Part shown: piece after piece, positions 50,910 through 59,902 of the stretch
Layout of the letters: each line of letters opens with the position of its first letter
Numbering within the stretch: the first letter of the stretch is position 1
Source of the DNA: Bacteroidetes bacterium 4572_112
GTDB taxonomy: Bacteria > Bacteroidota > Bacteroidia > Bacteroidales > UBA1556
DNA length: 64,000 nucleotides
NCBI GenBank assembly: GCA_002254285.1
Contig: NIUZ01000001.1
Span: 1-64,000, forward strand
Direction: 5' to 3'
Made by a program: the position numbers and the translations under genes
The notes under the pieces: generated by a model
Seen by the model: the letters and a program-made list of their open reading frames with translations, nothing else
Database searches by the model: none
Told to the model about the DNA's origin: nothing

Positions 50910-53455
50910 TAGTTTCTAAGAATAGTAACAGTGCCTTTCATTTCGGTATCCTTACCATCAGCAAGGTATAAGTTCCAATAATAAACGCCATCTGTTAGAC
51001 TTCCACCACTCCAATCATTCTGATAGTTTGTGCTTTCGTAAACTTTCTTACCCCATCTATTATAAATAATAAGAGTAGAGTTAGGGAATGAAGAGTAAAA
51101 CTCTGGAGCACCATCACCAGTAAGCATTATCTTAAATGCATCATTTAGTCCGTCGCCATTAGGTGTAATAATATTTGGTACATCAACTTCACAATTATTT
51201 GCTGCTACCTTAATCTTATCTTTACAACCACCAACGTTTAAAGCTATTTCGTAATCTCCTGATTCTTTTTCCATAAAGAAGAAGAAATCATTTGCGGAAA
51301 CAGTATTGCCATCTTGAGTCCAAGCATATGAATAAGTATGTCCTGATGGAGGAATTGGTCCTCTAAATCTAATTCTTTGGTAAGTACATACTTCTTGATC
51401 TCCAGCAGTCCATTCAGCATTTGGCATAGGTGAGTCTTCTGCAGCCATATATGGCATACCTTCAATTATTTTATCTTGGTCAATTATATTTACAGTACCA
51501 CTACTAGTACATTTTACATTAGTACTTATTGTAGGATGACTAACCGATACAGAATATACTCCTGATTCAACTGCATGAAGTGTTTTATCTGAACTACCAT
51601 CACTCCACTCAAATACCATATCTGGATCAATAAATGGATAAACCTTATCAACATCAATAATATATGGTGCTTGTGAAGCCCAAATACATGTATCACTAAT
51701 GTTCTCTGGAGGAGTAAGTGATGCTACAGTAAAAGTATCAATATCAATACATCTAGTATTATTACCACCATCAACATATATAGAATAAATTCCTGTGTTT
51801 TGGAAAGTATGAGTTTGTGATGTTCCTAAGGAAGTACCATTATAATCAGTCCAATTATATAATTGCCCTTGTCCTGCATCAAAAGTTACACTGCCTGGTG
51901 CGCAATATGCAGTATCGGCAATAGTTCCATTAATTTCAGGTTGGTAAACAACTTCAATTTCTATAACATCAACACCTGGGCATGCCATAGTTGTTGTGCC
52001 GTCATTGGTTTTAATTGTAAGGTAGTTAGTGCCCGGTGTTAGGTTTGTTGAGTTTATTATAATACTATCTTGACCAAGTGGTGTGCCTGTTGGAACGCCA
52101 TTCATAGACCAAACATAGTTTACCGTAGTAGTATCAGCATCAGCTCTTACTACAATTTCTTCACCTTGGCATAATAATGTATCAGTTCCTATGTCAACAA
52201 GCATACCTCTTACTACTAAACAGTATGAGAATGTTTGTACTCCATTATAACCACAAGCTTCATCTTGTACTTTTACAGTAAAACATTTAGGAATTGTACT
52301 TACATCAGCAGCTGTTGGCATCCACTCAAAACTAGCGTATGCGCTATCAGTATGATCATTAATAACAGTAAATGAGGCACCTGGGATTCCATTATCCCAT
52401 GATATACTAAATTTTTCAGGATGACCAATATTACCTGGCGTAAATGTATCGGCATCATATCCATTAATATGGAATTTTATAGGGTCAATACTTCTACATT
52501 TTTCCAAATAATATAAAGTATCATTGGGGTCGTAAGTTGCAGTTAAGTTGGTGTCCATTCCACTAAGAACAGGCATTGTGTTATTACAAGCAACTACTTT
52601 CAATTGTATATCTCTATAAACGGAACCTATATTGGTCATTACGCCATTTATTTCTCTCCATTCGTCAACTCTAATACCAGTTACAGTATTTAATATTGCA
52701 GAAGGAGTAAAAGTAACGTCACCTGTTATAGGGTTAAGCATGATAGGAGTACTTGAATTTAAGAAATTTAGGTAAGTATAACCAAAATTATACATTACAG
52801 ATGTTAAATTAGGTGCAGGTCCGCTAGTATATGGAGCATAAAAAGAATATGATAATGAATCACCATCAGGGTCTTGTGCTCCGTGGTTAAATGTAAACGC
52901 TTGGTTAATACAAGTAACTGCAATAGGTTTGTTTGAAAATGTTGGTGAGCTATTACATGGTGCATCAAGGTTATTAAGTAAAGCCGGAATGAACCAATTA
53001 CCTGATGTCATTAAAGTTGTAATAGGATTACGAGCTCCACTTGTCCAATACATCGACCACTCATTACAAGGAGGCATTGTTACCGTAGCTTGATATACTA
53101 CTTCCTTAATGCCATATGGGTGTCCATTATTTGGAGAGTTTCCACCATTAAAACCACAAGAAGTTGGCACTGCCGTACAACCAGGGGTTATTTCTTGACC
53201 AGTACCAGCAATTTGTGGTAAGCCAATATCAAAATTGAAAATAGGATTACTAGCGCAAGAAAAATGAATTGTTGCTGGGTCTGGAGGTACTATTCCACTA
53301 CAATCTTTATAGAAAGATAATGTGATTAAGTAGGTGCTTCCTCCTAAACAAGTATAAGTTAAATCTGCACCAGCAAAGTGTGATGCTTCTGCAGACTTAT
53401 TAATACCCATTAATAGGAAAATGCTAATGCTCAAATAAACTAATAATTTCTTCAT
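50909..53455 (-). CDS. T9SS type B (gliding-motility-associated C-terminal domain) secreted protein
   Basis: Large secreted protein of 848 residues. Signal peptide at about 1-24 (NKSAEA). The mature N-terminus begins SHFAGADLTYTCLGGSTYLI, a start seen in many Bacteroidota surface proteins. Cys-rich beta domains and Ig-like/PKD-like modules follow (DIGTDTLLCQGEEIVVRADA, VVYQPEINGTIADTAYCAPG). The C-terminus is a type B sorting domain: VPNIITPNGDGLNDAF, LIIYNRWGKKVYES, DGVYYWNLYL. Type B proteins are often adhesins bound to the cell surface. The final stop codon overlaps a MITE-like element. Confidence 0.87.
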   Translation of the reverse strand: MKKLLVYLSISIFLLMGINKSAEASHFAGADLTYTCLGGSTYLITLSFYKDCSGIVPPDPATIHFSCASNPIFNFDIGLPQIAGTGQEITPGCTAVPTSCGFNGGNSPNNGHPYGIKEVVYQATVTMPPCNEWSMYWTSGARNPITTLMTSGNWFIPALLNNLDAPCNSSPTFSNKPIAVTCINQAFTFNHGAQDPDGDSLSYSFYAPYTSGPAPNLTSVMYNFGYTYLNFLNSSTPIMLNPITGDVTFTPSAILNTVTGIRVDEWREINGVMTNIGSVYRDIQLKVVACNNTMPVLSGMDTNLTATYDPNDTLYYLEKCRSIDPIKFHINGYDADTFTPGNIGHPEKFSISWDNGIPGASFTVINDHTDSAYASFEWMPTAADVSTIPKCFTVKVQDEACGYNGVQTFSYCLVVRGMLVDIGTDTLLCQGEEIVVRADADTTTVNYVWSMNGVPTGTPLGQDSIIINSTNLTPGTNYLTIKTNDGTTTMACPGVDVIEIEVVYQPEINGTIADTAYCAPGSVTFDAGQGQLYNWTDYNGTSLGTSQTHTFQNTGIYSIYVDGGNNTRCIDIDTFTVASLTPPENISDTCIWASQAPYIIDVDKVYPFIDPDMVFEWSDGSSDKTLHAVESGVYSVSVSHPTISTNVKCTSSGTVNIIDQDKIIEGMPYMAAEDSPMPNAEWTAGDQEVCTYQRIRFRGPIPPSGHTYSYAWTQDGNTVSANDFFFFMEKESGDYEIALNVGGCKDKIKVAANNCEVDVPNIITPNGDGLNDAFKIMLTGDGAPEFYSSFPNSTLIIYNRWGKKVYESTNYQNDWSGGSLTDGVYYWNLYLADGKDTEMKGTVTILRN

Positions 53456-53798
53456 AAAATTGATATATTGTGTTGTTATTATTCTAAAAAATTAATTATT
53501 TTAACTCGTGTTATATTTACAAAAATTCTGACATTATATTTGCGAAAAGGTTTAATAATAGTAAAATATTAATTAAACAAATTAGCTACTGTTAATAATC
53601 ATTTTATCAATAATGTATTGTACTGGATTTAGTTAATACATATAGATGCTTGTCAAAATTTACACTACTTGTTAAAAACATAATCTTATTGTCATATTAT
53701 ATTTATAGCAGGCACAAAGGTAATACATAAATATCAAACTGTTATGATTGTTTTGCATACTTAATTTGTGATCAAAAATAGATGCTTACATAGCAATG
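53456..53798. other. 343-bp AT-rich gap
   Basis: No gene or terminator is supported here. On the minus strand TACCTTTG (53715-53722) is a possible -7 box for the type B T9SS gene and would give a leader of about 250 nt. Confidence 0.4.
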
Positions 53799-54407
53799 TT
53801 AGTTTGTATTATTGTCAATGTTTTGCTTCCAACTAATATAACCCATTACGGCAATTACTAAGAAAATAGAATACTGTACAGATGTGAGAGCTAGTCCTTT
53901 ATATGCGTATAGTGGTATGGAGATAGCGTCACCAATTATCCATAATGTCCAGTTTTCAATTTTCTTTAGCGACATTAGCCACATTCCTATTAAAAATATA
54001 GATGTAGTAATTGAATCAATATTAGGAACCGTACTATCAGTGTAATTGATAAGAATATACCTGATAATTACGAAAAATACTACACCCAAAATGCTTAAGT
54101 ATATTTTCTCGTTTTTGGTAGTTCTTGAAATTGCTCGAGTTTCAGCTTTTCCCTTTTGATGAGTCCAATTATACCATCCATAAACGCTCATAATTAGATA
54201 AAAAGCATTTATGCCCATATCGGCATATAAGCCAAATTTTTGGCAGATATATACATATATTATTACGCTAATAATTCCTGTAGGAAAAACCAGAATATTT
54301 TCTTTTCGAGCATATATTACGCTCAATAATCCAAACACTACAGCTATTACCTCAATAATAGTTGTTTGTTGTGCATTTTGAATTATTATGTTAATTATCG
54401 AGTCCAT
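53799..54407 (-). CDS. pnuC: PnuC-type nicotinamide riboside/mononucleotide transporter
   Basis: Inner-membrane facilitator of 202 residues with six or seven helices. Family motifs: VFGLLSVIYARKENILVFPTG, YADMGINAFYLIMSVYGWYNW, and WIIGDAISIPLYAYKG. PnuC imports nicotinamide riboside for NAD synthesis; PnuT relatives carry thiamine. No TPP riboswitch or NadR gene was seen nearby, so substrate choice is by family resemblance only. Confidence 0.88.
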   Translation of the reverse strand: MDSIINIIIQNAQQTTIIEVIAVVFGLLSVIYARKENILVFPTGIISVIIYVYICQKFGLYADMGINAFYLIMSVYGWYNWTHQKGKAETRAISRTTKNEKIYLSILGVVFFVIIRYILINYTDSTVPNIDSITTSIFLIGMWLMSLKKIENWTLWIIGDAISIPLYAYKGLALTSVQYSIFLVIAVMGYISWKQNIDNNTN

Positions 54408-54523
54408 TATATCTATTGTAAATATTGGTATTATAAATTTGCTGCGAATGTAGTTATATTATGTAAAAATTAAGGTTTTTAATGTAGTTTTTATAAAATA
54501 TCCAAATACTGAGTATTTTGCCA

Positions 54524-54531
54524 TAACTTTG
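54524..54531 (+). promoter_or_regulatory. -7 promoter element of the SRPBCC-radical SAM pair
   Basis: TAACTTTG fits TAnnTTTG; transcription near 54538 would give a leader of about 39 nt. Confidence 0.55.
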
Positions 54532-54576
54532 CACCCTAATAGTCAATCAAAATTATAACTATAAATAATTATAAAT

Positions 54577-55044
54577 ATGGGTGCTAAAGTATATAAAAGT
54601 GAGTATAAGAATACGCCTTATAATGCTGCAAATGTATTCGTACATCTTTCGACTTTTGATTTTCTAAATTTTGTTTTTAGTACCGAAAATATCGAAAGAA
54701 TAAAAGGTGAAGCTGGCCAAAAGGCTTCAAATTTTCATGTGAAAAAATATTCAGTAGATAAGGAATCATGTGAGTTTACAATAAATCCCATTGGTACCAT
54801 TTCCCTAGTTTTTGTTGATAAAAAAGCTCCTTACCATATTCAAATCAAAAATATTAAAGGCCCTCTTAAATTTAATTTAGATATTGATATACAGACTATT
54901 GATGCCGACAGTTGTAAGCTGCAAGTAGTATTATCAGCTGAGCTGAATATGATGATGCAAATGATGATTGGTAAGAAAGTAGATAAGGTGGTGGATAAAA
55001 TTGCAGAATCGCTTTCGTTAATTCCTTTTGATAAATTAGCTTAA
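54577..55044 (+). CDS. SRPBCC/START-like domain protein
   Basis: Cytoplasmic protein of 155 residues with the helix-grip pattern: VYKSEYKNTPYNAANVFVHL, NFHVKKYSVDKESCEFTI, a central beta sheet, and a long C-terminal helix (MMMQMMIGKKVDKVVDKIAESL). Such proteins bind hydrophobic ligands. The radical SAM gene starts 36 nt later, so the two may be co-transcribed; no functional link is known. Confidence 0.78.
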   Translation: MGAKVYKSEYKNTPYNAANVFVHLSTFDFLNFVFSTENIERIKGEAGQKASNFHVKKYSVDKESCEFTINPIGTISLVFVDKKAPYHIQIKNIKGPLKFNLDIDIQTIDADSCKLQVVLSAELNMMMQMMIGKKVDKVVDKIAESLSLIPFDKLA

Positions 55045-55080
55045 AATTATAAGTATTATTAGTCCTATTTATTCTATTGA

Positions 55081-56892
55081 ATGCAAAAAATACTCTTAAA
55101 CTACCTTCCTCCTTCAGATATTTATACGCCATCAGCGGCTTTATCTATTCTTAAAAGCTTTATGCTTGAGCATGACTTTGATACTGATATTAAGTATTGG
55201 AATTTGCTATTTAAACCAGTATTGCCATTACAAGATAGTGACGAAATTGAGGAAGCAATAATCCCATTTGTATCAATTTTAAATGACCAGTTTACTAATG
55301 ATGAGGGCAATGATAAAGCAGCACAATTACTACATTCACTATTGTCGGAAAGTGAGCAGCATGATTTAATTTATTATAAGAAGCTGCTTATCAGCACAAA
55401 GAAAGATATTTTCAGAATTATAAATAAGGAATTGTCGCAGCTCAACTTCTCAGATATTTTGCTCTTTGGAGTGAGCTCTAAGTTTCATCAGTGGATTCCA
55501 GGAATGATTCTGTGTCAGGAGGTAAAAAAAATATCGCCAAACACGGCTACCGTTGTGGGTGGTTTTGGCAGCGTTCAATCTGCTGTGGAAGCCATGAAAA
55601 TGAACCCCGATTTTGATTTTGCCACTTGGGGCGAAGGCGAATATCCTTTGCTTGAGCTTAGTAAGCAACTCAAAGCTTCGGAGCAAGATTTCAATGAAGT
55701 ACCACGCTTGATATTTCGTGAGAATGGTAAAATACAGATTTCTACCACAAATAGAAGTGAGTATCTTGATATGCAGGATTATATGATTCCTAATTATGAT
55801 GATTATTTTGAGAATTATCCTGTTACAGAAGAGAAATATAAGATAGTAATTCCCATAAATTCGAGTAGGGCCTGCTCATGGAATAAGTGCAAATTCTGCG
55901 ACTATAACAGAGGTTATAAATACCGTGCTCGTACTGCCGAATGTATTATTAGTGAGGTGGAGCAGATAGCTCGAAAGCACAAAAGTGCTTGTTTCTCTTT
56001 TGTGGATAACGATATTTATGTAAATCCCGAGCATTTTGAACATCTGCTGGATTTAATGATAGAATCCATAAATAAGCATAATTTTGATTATGAATTTTGG
56101 GCAGAGATGATTCCCAATGAAAAACTTACTGCTCCAACTCTTAAAAAAATGCAGCAAGCTGGCTTTAGCCAAATTTTTGATACCCTACTTGAGAAAATGG
56201 CAAAGAGCAACACTTTTTCTAGCAATATTCTGTTTTTGAAGTTCTCTTTAAAAAACGAGATTTACCCTTTGGTAAATATTATTAAAGGTGTGCTTGGCGA
56301 AACTGCTGGTGATGTAATTGAGAGTATGGCGAATCTGTATTTTCTTAGATTTTTCTATAATAAGGAAGAGTATTCGCTTTATCATGAGTATGTTACTTTG
56401 GTGGTTTCAAATATGACTAAATATTATACTATGCTGTCGGCAGAGCAGCGAGCAGAGTATAATACTAATAAGCTTACGGATATGCTACCAAGGCATTTCT
56501 CAGAAGGCGATTCAAGATTTAGCCTTTTTCGTTGGCAAAAACAGAAAGTGGATAATCATAAACAATGGGCAGCAATACAGCTTAAGGAAGAGTATTATGC
56601 TGAAAATATCCATACTTATAAAATTAATGAGCAAGAAGCCATTATTGAGTTTACAGAATTTGTAAATGATAAGCATACTGCAACTTATAAGCTGGATAAG
56701 GAAACTGATTGGCAGATTTTGAAATTAGCAAATGAGCAGATTATGAGCTTTGAGGATATGCTTTCGCAAATGCAAACTCTTAAACCTGATTTTAATTCTG
56801 AGGATTTGAAAAAACATCTTAGCCGATTAAAAGAGATTCACCTACTGTATTGTGATAAGAATTTCTCTGGGATTATTTCGGTGATTGGTTGA
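55081..56892 (+). CDS. B12-binding-type radical SAM protein, RiPP-maturase-like, with unusual core
   Basis: Protein of 603 residues. An N-terminal cobalamin-binding-like domain (about 1-220) includes TVVGGFGSVQSAVEAM and FATWGEGEYPLLELSKQL. The radical SAM domain follows with CSWNKCKFC: Cys265, Cys270, Cys273, a CX4CX2C spacing instead of CX3CX2C. Then SFVDNDIYVN and FWAEMIP resemble the RiPP-maturation radical SAM/CHA clade. At GFSQIFDTLLEKM (361-373) the segment usually reading like QIGxES in relatives appears missing, an in-frame gap of about 8-10 residues. A C-terminal region of 200 residues is of unknown function. No precursor peptide gene was found nearby. Whether it is active is uncertain. 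Confidence 0.78.
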   Translation: MQKILLNYLPPSDIYTPSAALSILKSFMLEHDFDTDIKYWNLLFKPVLPLQDSDEIEEAIIPFVSILNDQFTNDEGNDKAAQLLHSLLSESEQHDLIYYKKLLISTKKDIFRIINKELSQLNFSDILLFGVSSKFHQWIPGMILCQEVKKISPNTATVVGGFGSVQSAVEAMKMNPDFDFATWGEGEYPLLELSKQLKASEQDFNEVPRLIFRENGKIQISTTNRSEYLDMQDYMIPNYDDYFENYPVTEEKYKIVIPINSSRACSWNKCKFCDYNRGYKYRARTAECIISEVEQIARKHKSACFSFVDNDIYVNPEHFEHLLDLMIESINKHNFDYEFWAEMIPNEKLTAPTLKKMQQAGFSQIFDTLLEKMAKSNTFSSNILFLKFSLKNEIYPLVNIIKGVLGETAGDVIESMANLYFLRFFYNKEEYSLYHEYVTLVVSNMTKYYTMLSAEQRAEYNTNKLTDMLPRHFSEGDSRFSLFRWQKQKVDNHKQWAAIQLKEEYYAENIHTYKINEQEAIIEFTEFVNDKHTATYKLDKETDWQILKLANEQIMSFEDMLSQMQTLKPDFNSEDLKKHLSRLKEIHLLYCDKNFSGIISVIG

Positions 56893-57098
56893 TAAAGGTT
56901 GAAGTGGTTTAGAAAAAAAGGTTGAAAAAGGTTTAATTTACTGCTAACAGATAGGTTGTTATGGCTTCAATGTTAATTTTAGTTCATCATATTCGATAAC
57001 TTAAATTCTATTATCACGCGATTTATTTAAATTTCAAATCCTAGTTTAGCAAATATAGTATTTAGTTAATCAAAGATTTTATTATAACAAAAAAAAGG
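56893..57098. other. Left part of the 56.9-57.6 kb gap
   Basis: No gene or precursor-peptide-like ORF is seen here. The rest of the gap, up to argF at 57566, is a series of palindromic elements annotated separately. Confidence 0.5.
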
Positions 57099-57182
57099 TA
57101 TCCACGAATTACACTAATTAGCACGAATTATTTTTCGCTAGCGGAAAATAAACTTCGTGGAGATTCGTGTAATTTATGGATA
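57099..57182. repeat. 84-bp imperfect inverted repeat
   Basis: TATCCACGAATTACAC at the left pairs with GTGTAATTTATGGATA at the right; inner arms CACGAATTATTTTTCGC and GGAAAATAAACTTCGTG pair around TAGC. The words CACGAATTACAC...AATTAGCACGAATTA recur in other Bacteroidota genomes (from memory). Confidence 0.75.
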
Positions 57183-57193
57183 AACTAGTTTGA

Positions 57194-57208
57194 GCAAGGC
57201 AAAGCCTT
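57194..57208. repeat. Short hairpin CAAGGC/GCCTTG
   Basis: A 6-bp stem with a 3-nt loop in the same gap. Confidence 0.5.
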
Positions 57209-57235
57209 GTGAAAACAGATTATTTAATTAATTGA

Positions 57236-57269
57236 AAAAGTCCCATTTCAATAAAGAAATGGGACTTTT
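57236..57269. terminator. Terminator-like hairpin
   Basis: AAAAGTCCCATTTC (57236-57249) pairs perfectly with GAAATGGGACTTTT (57256-57269) around AATAAA. It could end the radical SAM transcript or, in the other direction, the argF transcript. Confidence 0.8.
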
Positions 57270-57351
57270 GTATATTAATAGATCTTCTAGAAAATCAATG
57301 TTCTATTTTGCGAGTTTTTGAAAAGAAAGCGACATAGACGAGGCTTTTGAA

Positions 57352-57399
57352 GTTTTTGAAATAAGGAGTTTACATTTTGTAATCGACTGTTTCAAAAAC
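57352..57399. repeat. 48-bp inverted repeat
   Basis: GTTTTTGAAATAAGG and TGTTTCAAAAAC are the arms, with TTAC/GTAA near the loop. It lies in the palindrome-rich gap before argF. Confidence 0.6.
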
Positions 57400-57412
57400 G
57401 AAAATAACGAAG

Positions 57413-57542
57413 TAATACCAATTGTTATTTAAAATGCGCTAAAGTGCATTTTAAATTTACAATGGTTTATGCCGAGATTAAATCAAAACTCTTTTAGAAG
57501 TGAATGAACTAAAAGAGCGTATTGATTTTTAATCGGTATAAA
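57413..57542. repeat. 130-bp two-hairpin element (MITE-like)
   Basis: Ends TAATACCAATT and AATCGGTATAA are inverted. The first hairpin has arms ATTTAAAATGC (57427-57437) and GCATTTTAAAT (57446-57456). The second pairs GATTAAATCAAAACTCTTTTAG with CTAAAAGAG...TTGATTTTTAATC. The ends resemble those of copies A and B, so it may be a related family. Confidence 0.65.
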
Positions 57543-57565
57543 TGTTGTTTTCTATCAAAAACTAA

Positions 57566-58567
57566 TTAAGCTCCTAAAGTAGCAACCATTACAGCTTTAA
57601 TAGTATGCTGTCTGTTTTCTGCTTCGTCAAAAACGATGCTTGCAGGGCCTTCAAATACCTCTTCAGTAACCTCAAGACCATCTAAACCAAACTTCTGGAA
57701 AATCTCTTCGCCAACTTTAGTGTCGCGGTTGTGGAATGCTGGTAAACAGTGCATGAATTTTACATCAGGATTACCTGTTGCGTCCATTGCAGCTTGGTTT
57801 ACTTGGTATGGTTGAAGCAATTCAATACGCTCTTTCCAAACTTCGTCAGCCTCGCCCATGCTTACCCATACGTCAGTATAAAGGAAATCACAGTCCTTAA
57901 CACCAGCGTTTAAGTCGTCAGTGATAGTAATTGTTGCACCAGTTTCTTTAGCTATTTCTTGTGCTTGAGCTATAAGCTCAGCAGATGGCTGTACAGCCTT
58001 TGGAGCTACAGCACGGAAATCCATTCCCATTTTTGCAGCACCAATCATTAGTGAATTACCCATATTATTCTGAGCATCACCTAGGTAAGCAAATTTAACT
58101 TGGTTCAATGGCTTATCGCTATGCTCCATCATTGTAAGGAAGTCAGCAAGAATTTGAGTAGGGTGGAACTCAGTTGTTAAACCGTTCCAAACAGGAACTC
58201 CTGCATGTGCACCTAGCTCTTCTACAATCTCTTGGCCAAAACCACGGTACTCAATACCATCATACATACGACCCAATACGCGAGCAGTATCTTTCATGGT
58301 TTCTTTAACACCAATTTGCGATCCTGAAGGGCCTAAATAAGTTACGTGACCACCTTGATCGTGAACTGCAGTTTCGAAAGCACAACGTGTACGTGTTGAT
58401 GCTTTTTCGAAAATTAAAGCAATGTTTTTACCCTTCAAGCGATGAGTTTCAGTGCCTGTATATTTTGCCTTTTTAAGATCTAATGATAAATCTAAAAGAA
58501 ATTTGATATCCTTTGGGCTTAAGTCTAAAAGCTTAAGGAAGTTTTGATTTTTTAAGTTATAAGCCAT
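57566..58567 (-). CDS. argF: Ornithine carbamoyltransferase (ArcB/ArgF type)
   Basis: Cytoplasmic enzyme of 333 residues linking carbamoyl phosphate, ornithine and citrulline. STRTR carbamoyl-phosphate site at 57-61; Cys274 in FMHCLPAFH; DQGGHVTYLGPSGSQIGVKE and HPTQILADFLTM are family blocks. It resembles the E. coli ArgF/ArcB subfamily closely. Downstream of carbamate kinase, so a catabolic direction (citrulline to carbamoyl phosphate, then ATP) is plausible. No arginine deiminase gene is in the window. Own -7 box at 58620. Confidence 0.95.
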   Translation of the reverse strand: MAYNLKNQNFLKLLDLSPKDIKFLLDLSLDLKKAKYTGTETHRLKGKNIALIFEKASTRTRCAFETAVHDQGGHVTYLGPSGSQIGVKETMKDTARVLGRMYDGIEYRGFGQEIVEELGAHAGVPVWNGLTTEFHPTQILADFLTMMEHSDKPLNQVKFAYLGDAQNNMGNSLMIGAAKMGMDFRAVAPKAVQPSAELIAQAQEIAKETGATITITDDLNAGVKDCDFLYTDVWVSMGEADEVWKERIELLQPYQVNQAAMDATGNPDVKFMHCLPAFHNRDTKVGEEIFQKFGLDGLEVTEEVFEGPASIVFDEAENRQHTIKAVMVATLGA

Positions 58568-58619
58568 AATTTCTATTTGTTATATTATTCAAAAAAATGT
58601 TATCTATTTTTTAGCTCCA

Positions 58620-58627
58620 CAAATGTA
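58620..58627 (-). promoter_or_regulatory. -7 promoter element of argF
   Basis: Reads TACATTTG on the minus strand between arcC and argF; transcription near 58613 would give a leader of about 46 nt, so argF can be expressed without arcC. Confidence 0.55.
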
Positions 58628-58692
58628 ATTCTTTTTGTGTTTCTCAAATGTTATTTATCTTAGCACAAAGCACAAAAAAACTATTGCAAATC

Positions 58693-59634
58693 TTATTTTA
58701 TAATTCTAGTTCCAGCGCCTTCTTTTTTCAATAATCGAGCATCAGTAATCACTGTTTCGGCACCACCATTTTCCACAAACTGAATTCCAGCTCTTACCTT
58801 TGGAGCCATGCTACCTTCGGTAAACTGTCCATCAGCAAGGTGCTTTGAGATCTCTTCTATAGTTATTGTTTTAAGTTTTTCTTGCTCAGGAGTGTTGAAG
58901 TTTACCATTACATTTGTAATATCGGTAAGGATAAAAAATGCATCAGCTTTGATATTTGTTGCCAAAGTTGAAGAAGCCAAATCTTTGTCAATTACAGCGT
59001 CAATACCTTCAAATTTACCGTTTTTCTTCATTATTGCAGGAATTCCTCCACCACCAACAGTAATCACAATATTGCCTTGGCGAGCAAGTGTTTCCACTAC
59101 TTCCCAATTGCTAATATCTTTTGGCTTTGGTGAAGCAACAACTCTACGCCATCCTCTACCTGCAGGGTCTTCGTTGAATTTCCAGCCTTGCTGCTCAGTC
59201 ATTTTTTCCTTTTCTTCTTCAGAATAATAAGGGCCAACAGGTTTTGTTGGATTTGAGAAAGCAGGATCTTTTTCATCAACAAGAACTTGTGTAATTAAAG
59301 CTACAATGTTCTTCTTAATTCCTCGCTCAGCAAGTACATTACGCATTTGCTGCTCAATCATATATCCTATTGAACCTTGAGTTTCGGCAACGCAAATATC
59401 CATTGGCTGCTTAGGAATACCAAACTCTTTGAATCCAGCTTCGTGCTGTAAAAGCACATTACCTACCTGAGGACCATTGCCATGAGCAATTACAAGATTA
59501 TAACCTTGATCAAGTAAATCAGCTACCTCATCACATGCCGCAAAAATATTTTCTTCTTGCTCGCTGATACTTCCTTTCTGTCCGCTTTTTAATAATGCGT
59601 TTCCGCCTAAAGCTACTACTGCTAATTTTTTCAT
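58693..59634 (-). CDS. arcC: Carbamate kinase
   Basis: Transfers phosphate from carbamoyl phosphate to ADP, giving ATP, ammonia and CO2. Amino-acid-kinase fold, 313 residues. Motifs: VALGGNALLK at the N-terminus, IAHGNGPQVGNVLLQHEA, QGWKFNEDPAGRGWRRVVASP, TVGGGGIPA and IDKDLASSTLA. Paired with ornithine carbamoyltransferase, it suggests energy from citrulline or arginine fermentation, although arcA is not seen. Confidence 0.95.
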   Translation of the reverse strand: MKKLAVVALGGNALLKSGQKGSISEQEENIFAACDEVADLLDQGYNLVIAHGNGPQVGNVLLQHEAGFKEFGIPKQPMDICVAETQGSIGYMIEQQMRNVLAERGIKKNIVALITQVLVDEKDPAFSNPTKPVGPYYSEEEKEKMTEQQGWKFNEDPAGRGWRRVVASPKPKDISNWEVVETLARQGNIVITVGGGGIPAIMKKNGKFEGIDAVIDKDLASSTLATNIKADAFFILTDITNVMVNFNTPEQEKLKTITIEEISKHLADGQFTEGSMAPKVRAGIQFVENGGAETVITDARLLKKEGAGTRIIK

Positions 59635-59798
59635 ATCAATAAAAAATTATTTATTCAATACAAATACTATGTATCAAAAAATTGTTTTAAAATGTGTATA
59701 ATTGATAGGTGGAGGAAGGACAGTCTTCTATATTAACACTCCACTATGTTATCTTTAATTTTCCCCTCTGAATTAGTAAGACATATTTCAGAGGCTTG

Positions 59799-59806
59799 CA
59801 AAAATA
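59799..59806 (-). promoter_or_regulatory. -7 promoter element of arcC
   Basis: Reads TATTTTTG on the minus strand; transcription near 59792 would give a leader of about 158 nt. CCTCTGAA/TTCAGAGG (59765-59794) forms a hairpin at the start of this leader. Confidence 0.45.
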
Positions 59807-59902
59807 ACAATATTTACGAGAAAAGATAATTTTTGTGAAAAATTAATAATTCAATAAAATGATTGCGTTTAGTCAATGGTTTTTTGAGAAGGATAAAGGG
59901 CC

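Noticed and set aside
54408..54576. Possible TPP or NAD-type riboswitch before pnuC
   Set aside because: No conserved riboswitch core or long structured leader could be recognised on the minus strand.
56893..57098. Possible RiPP precursor peptide next to the radical SAM gene
   Set aside because: No short frame with a leader-like and core-like composition was found; the region leads into palindromic repeats.
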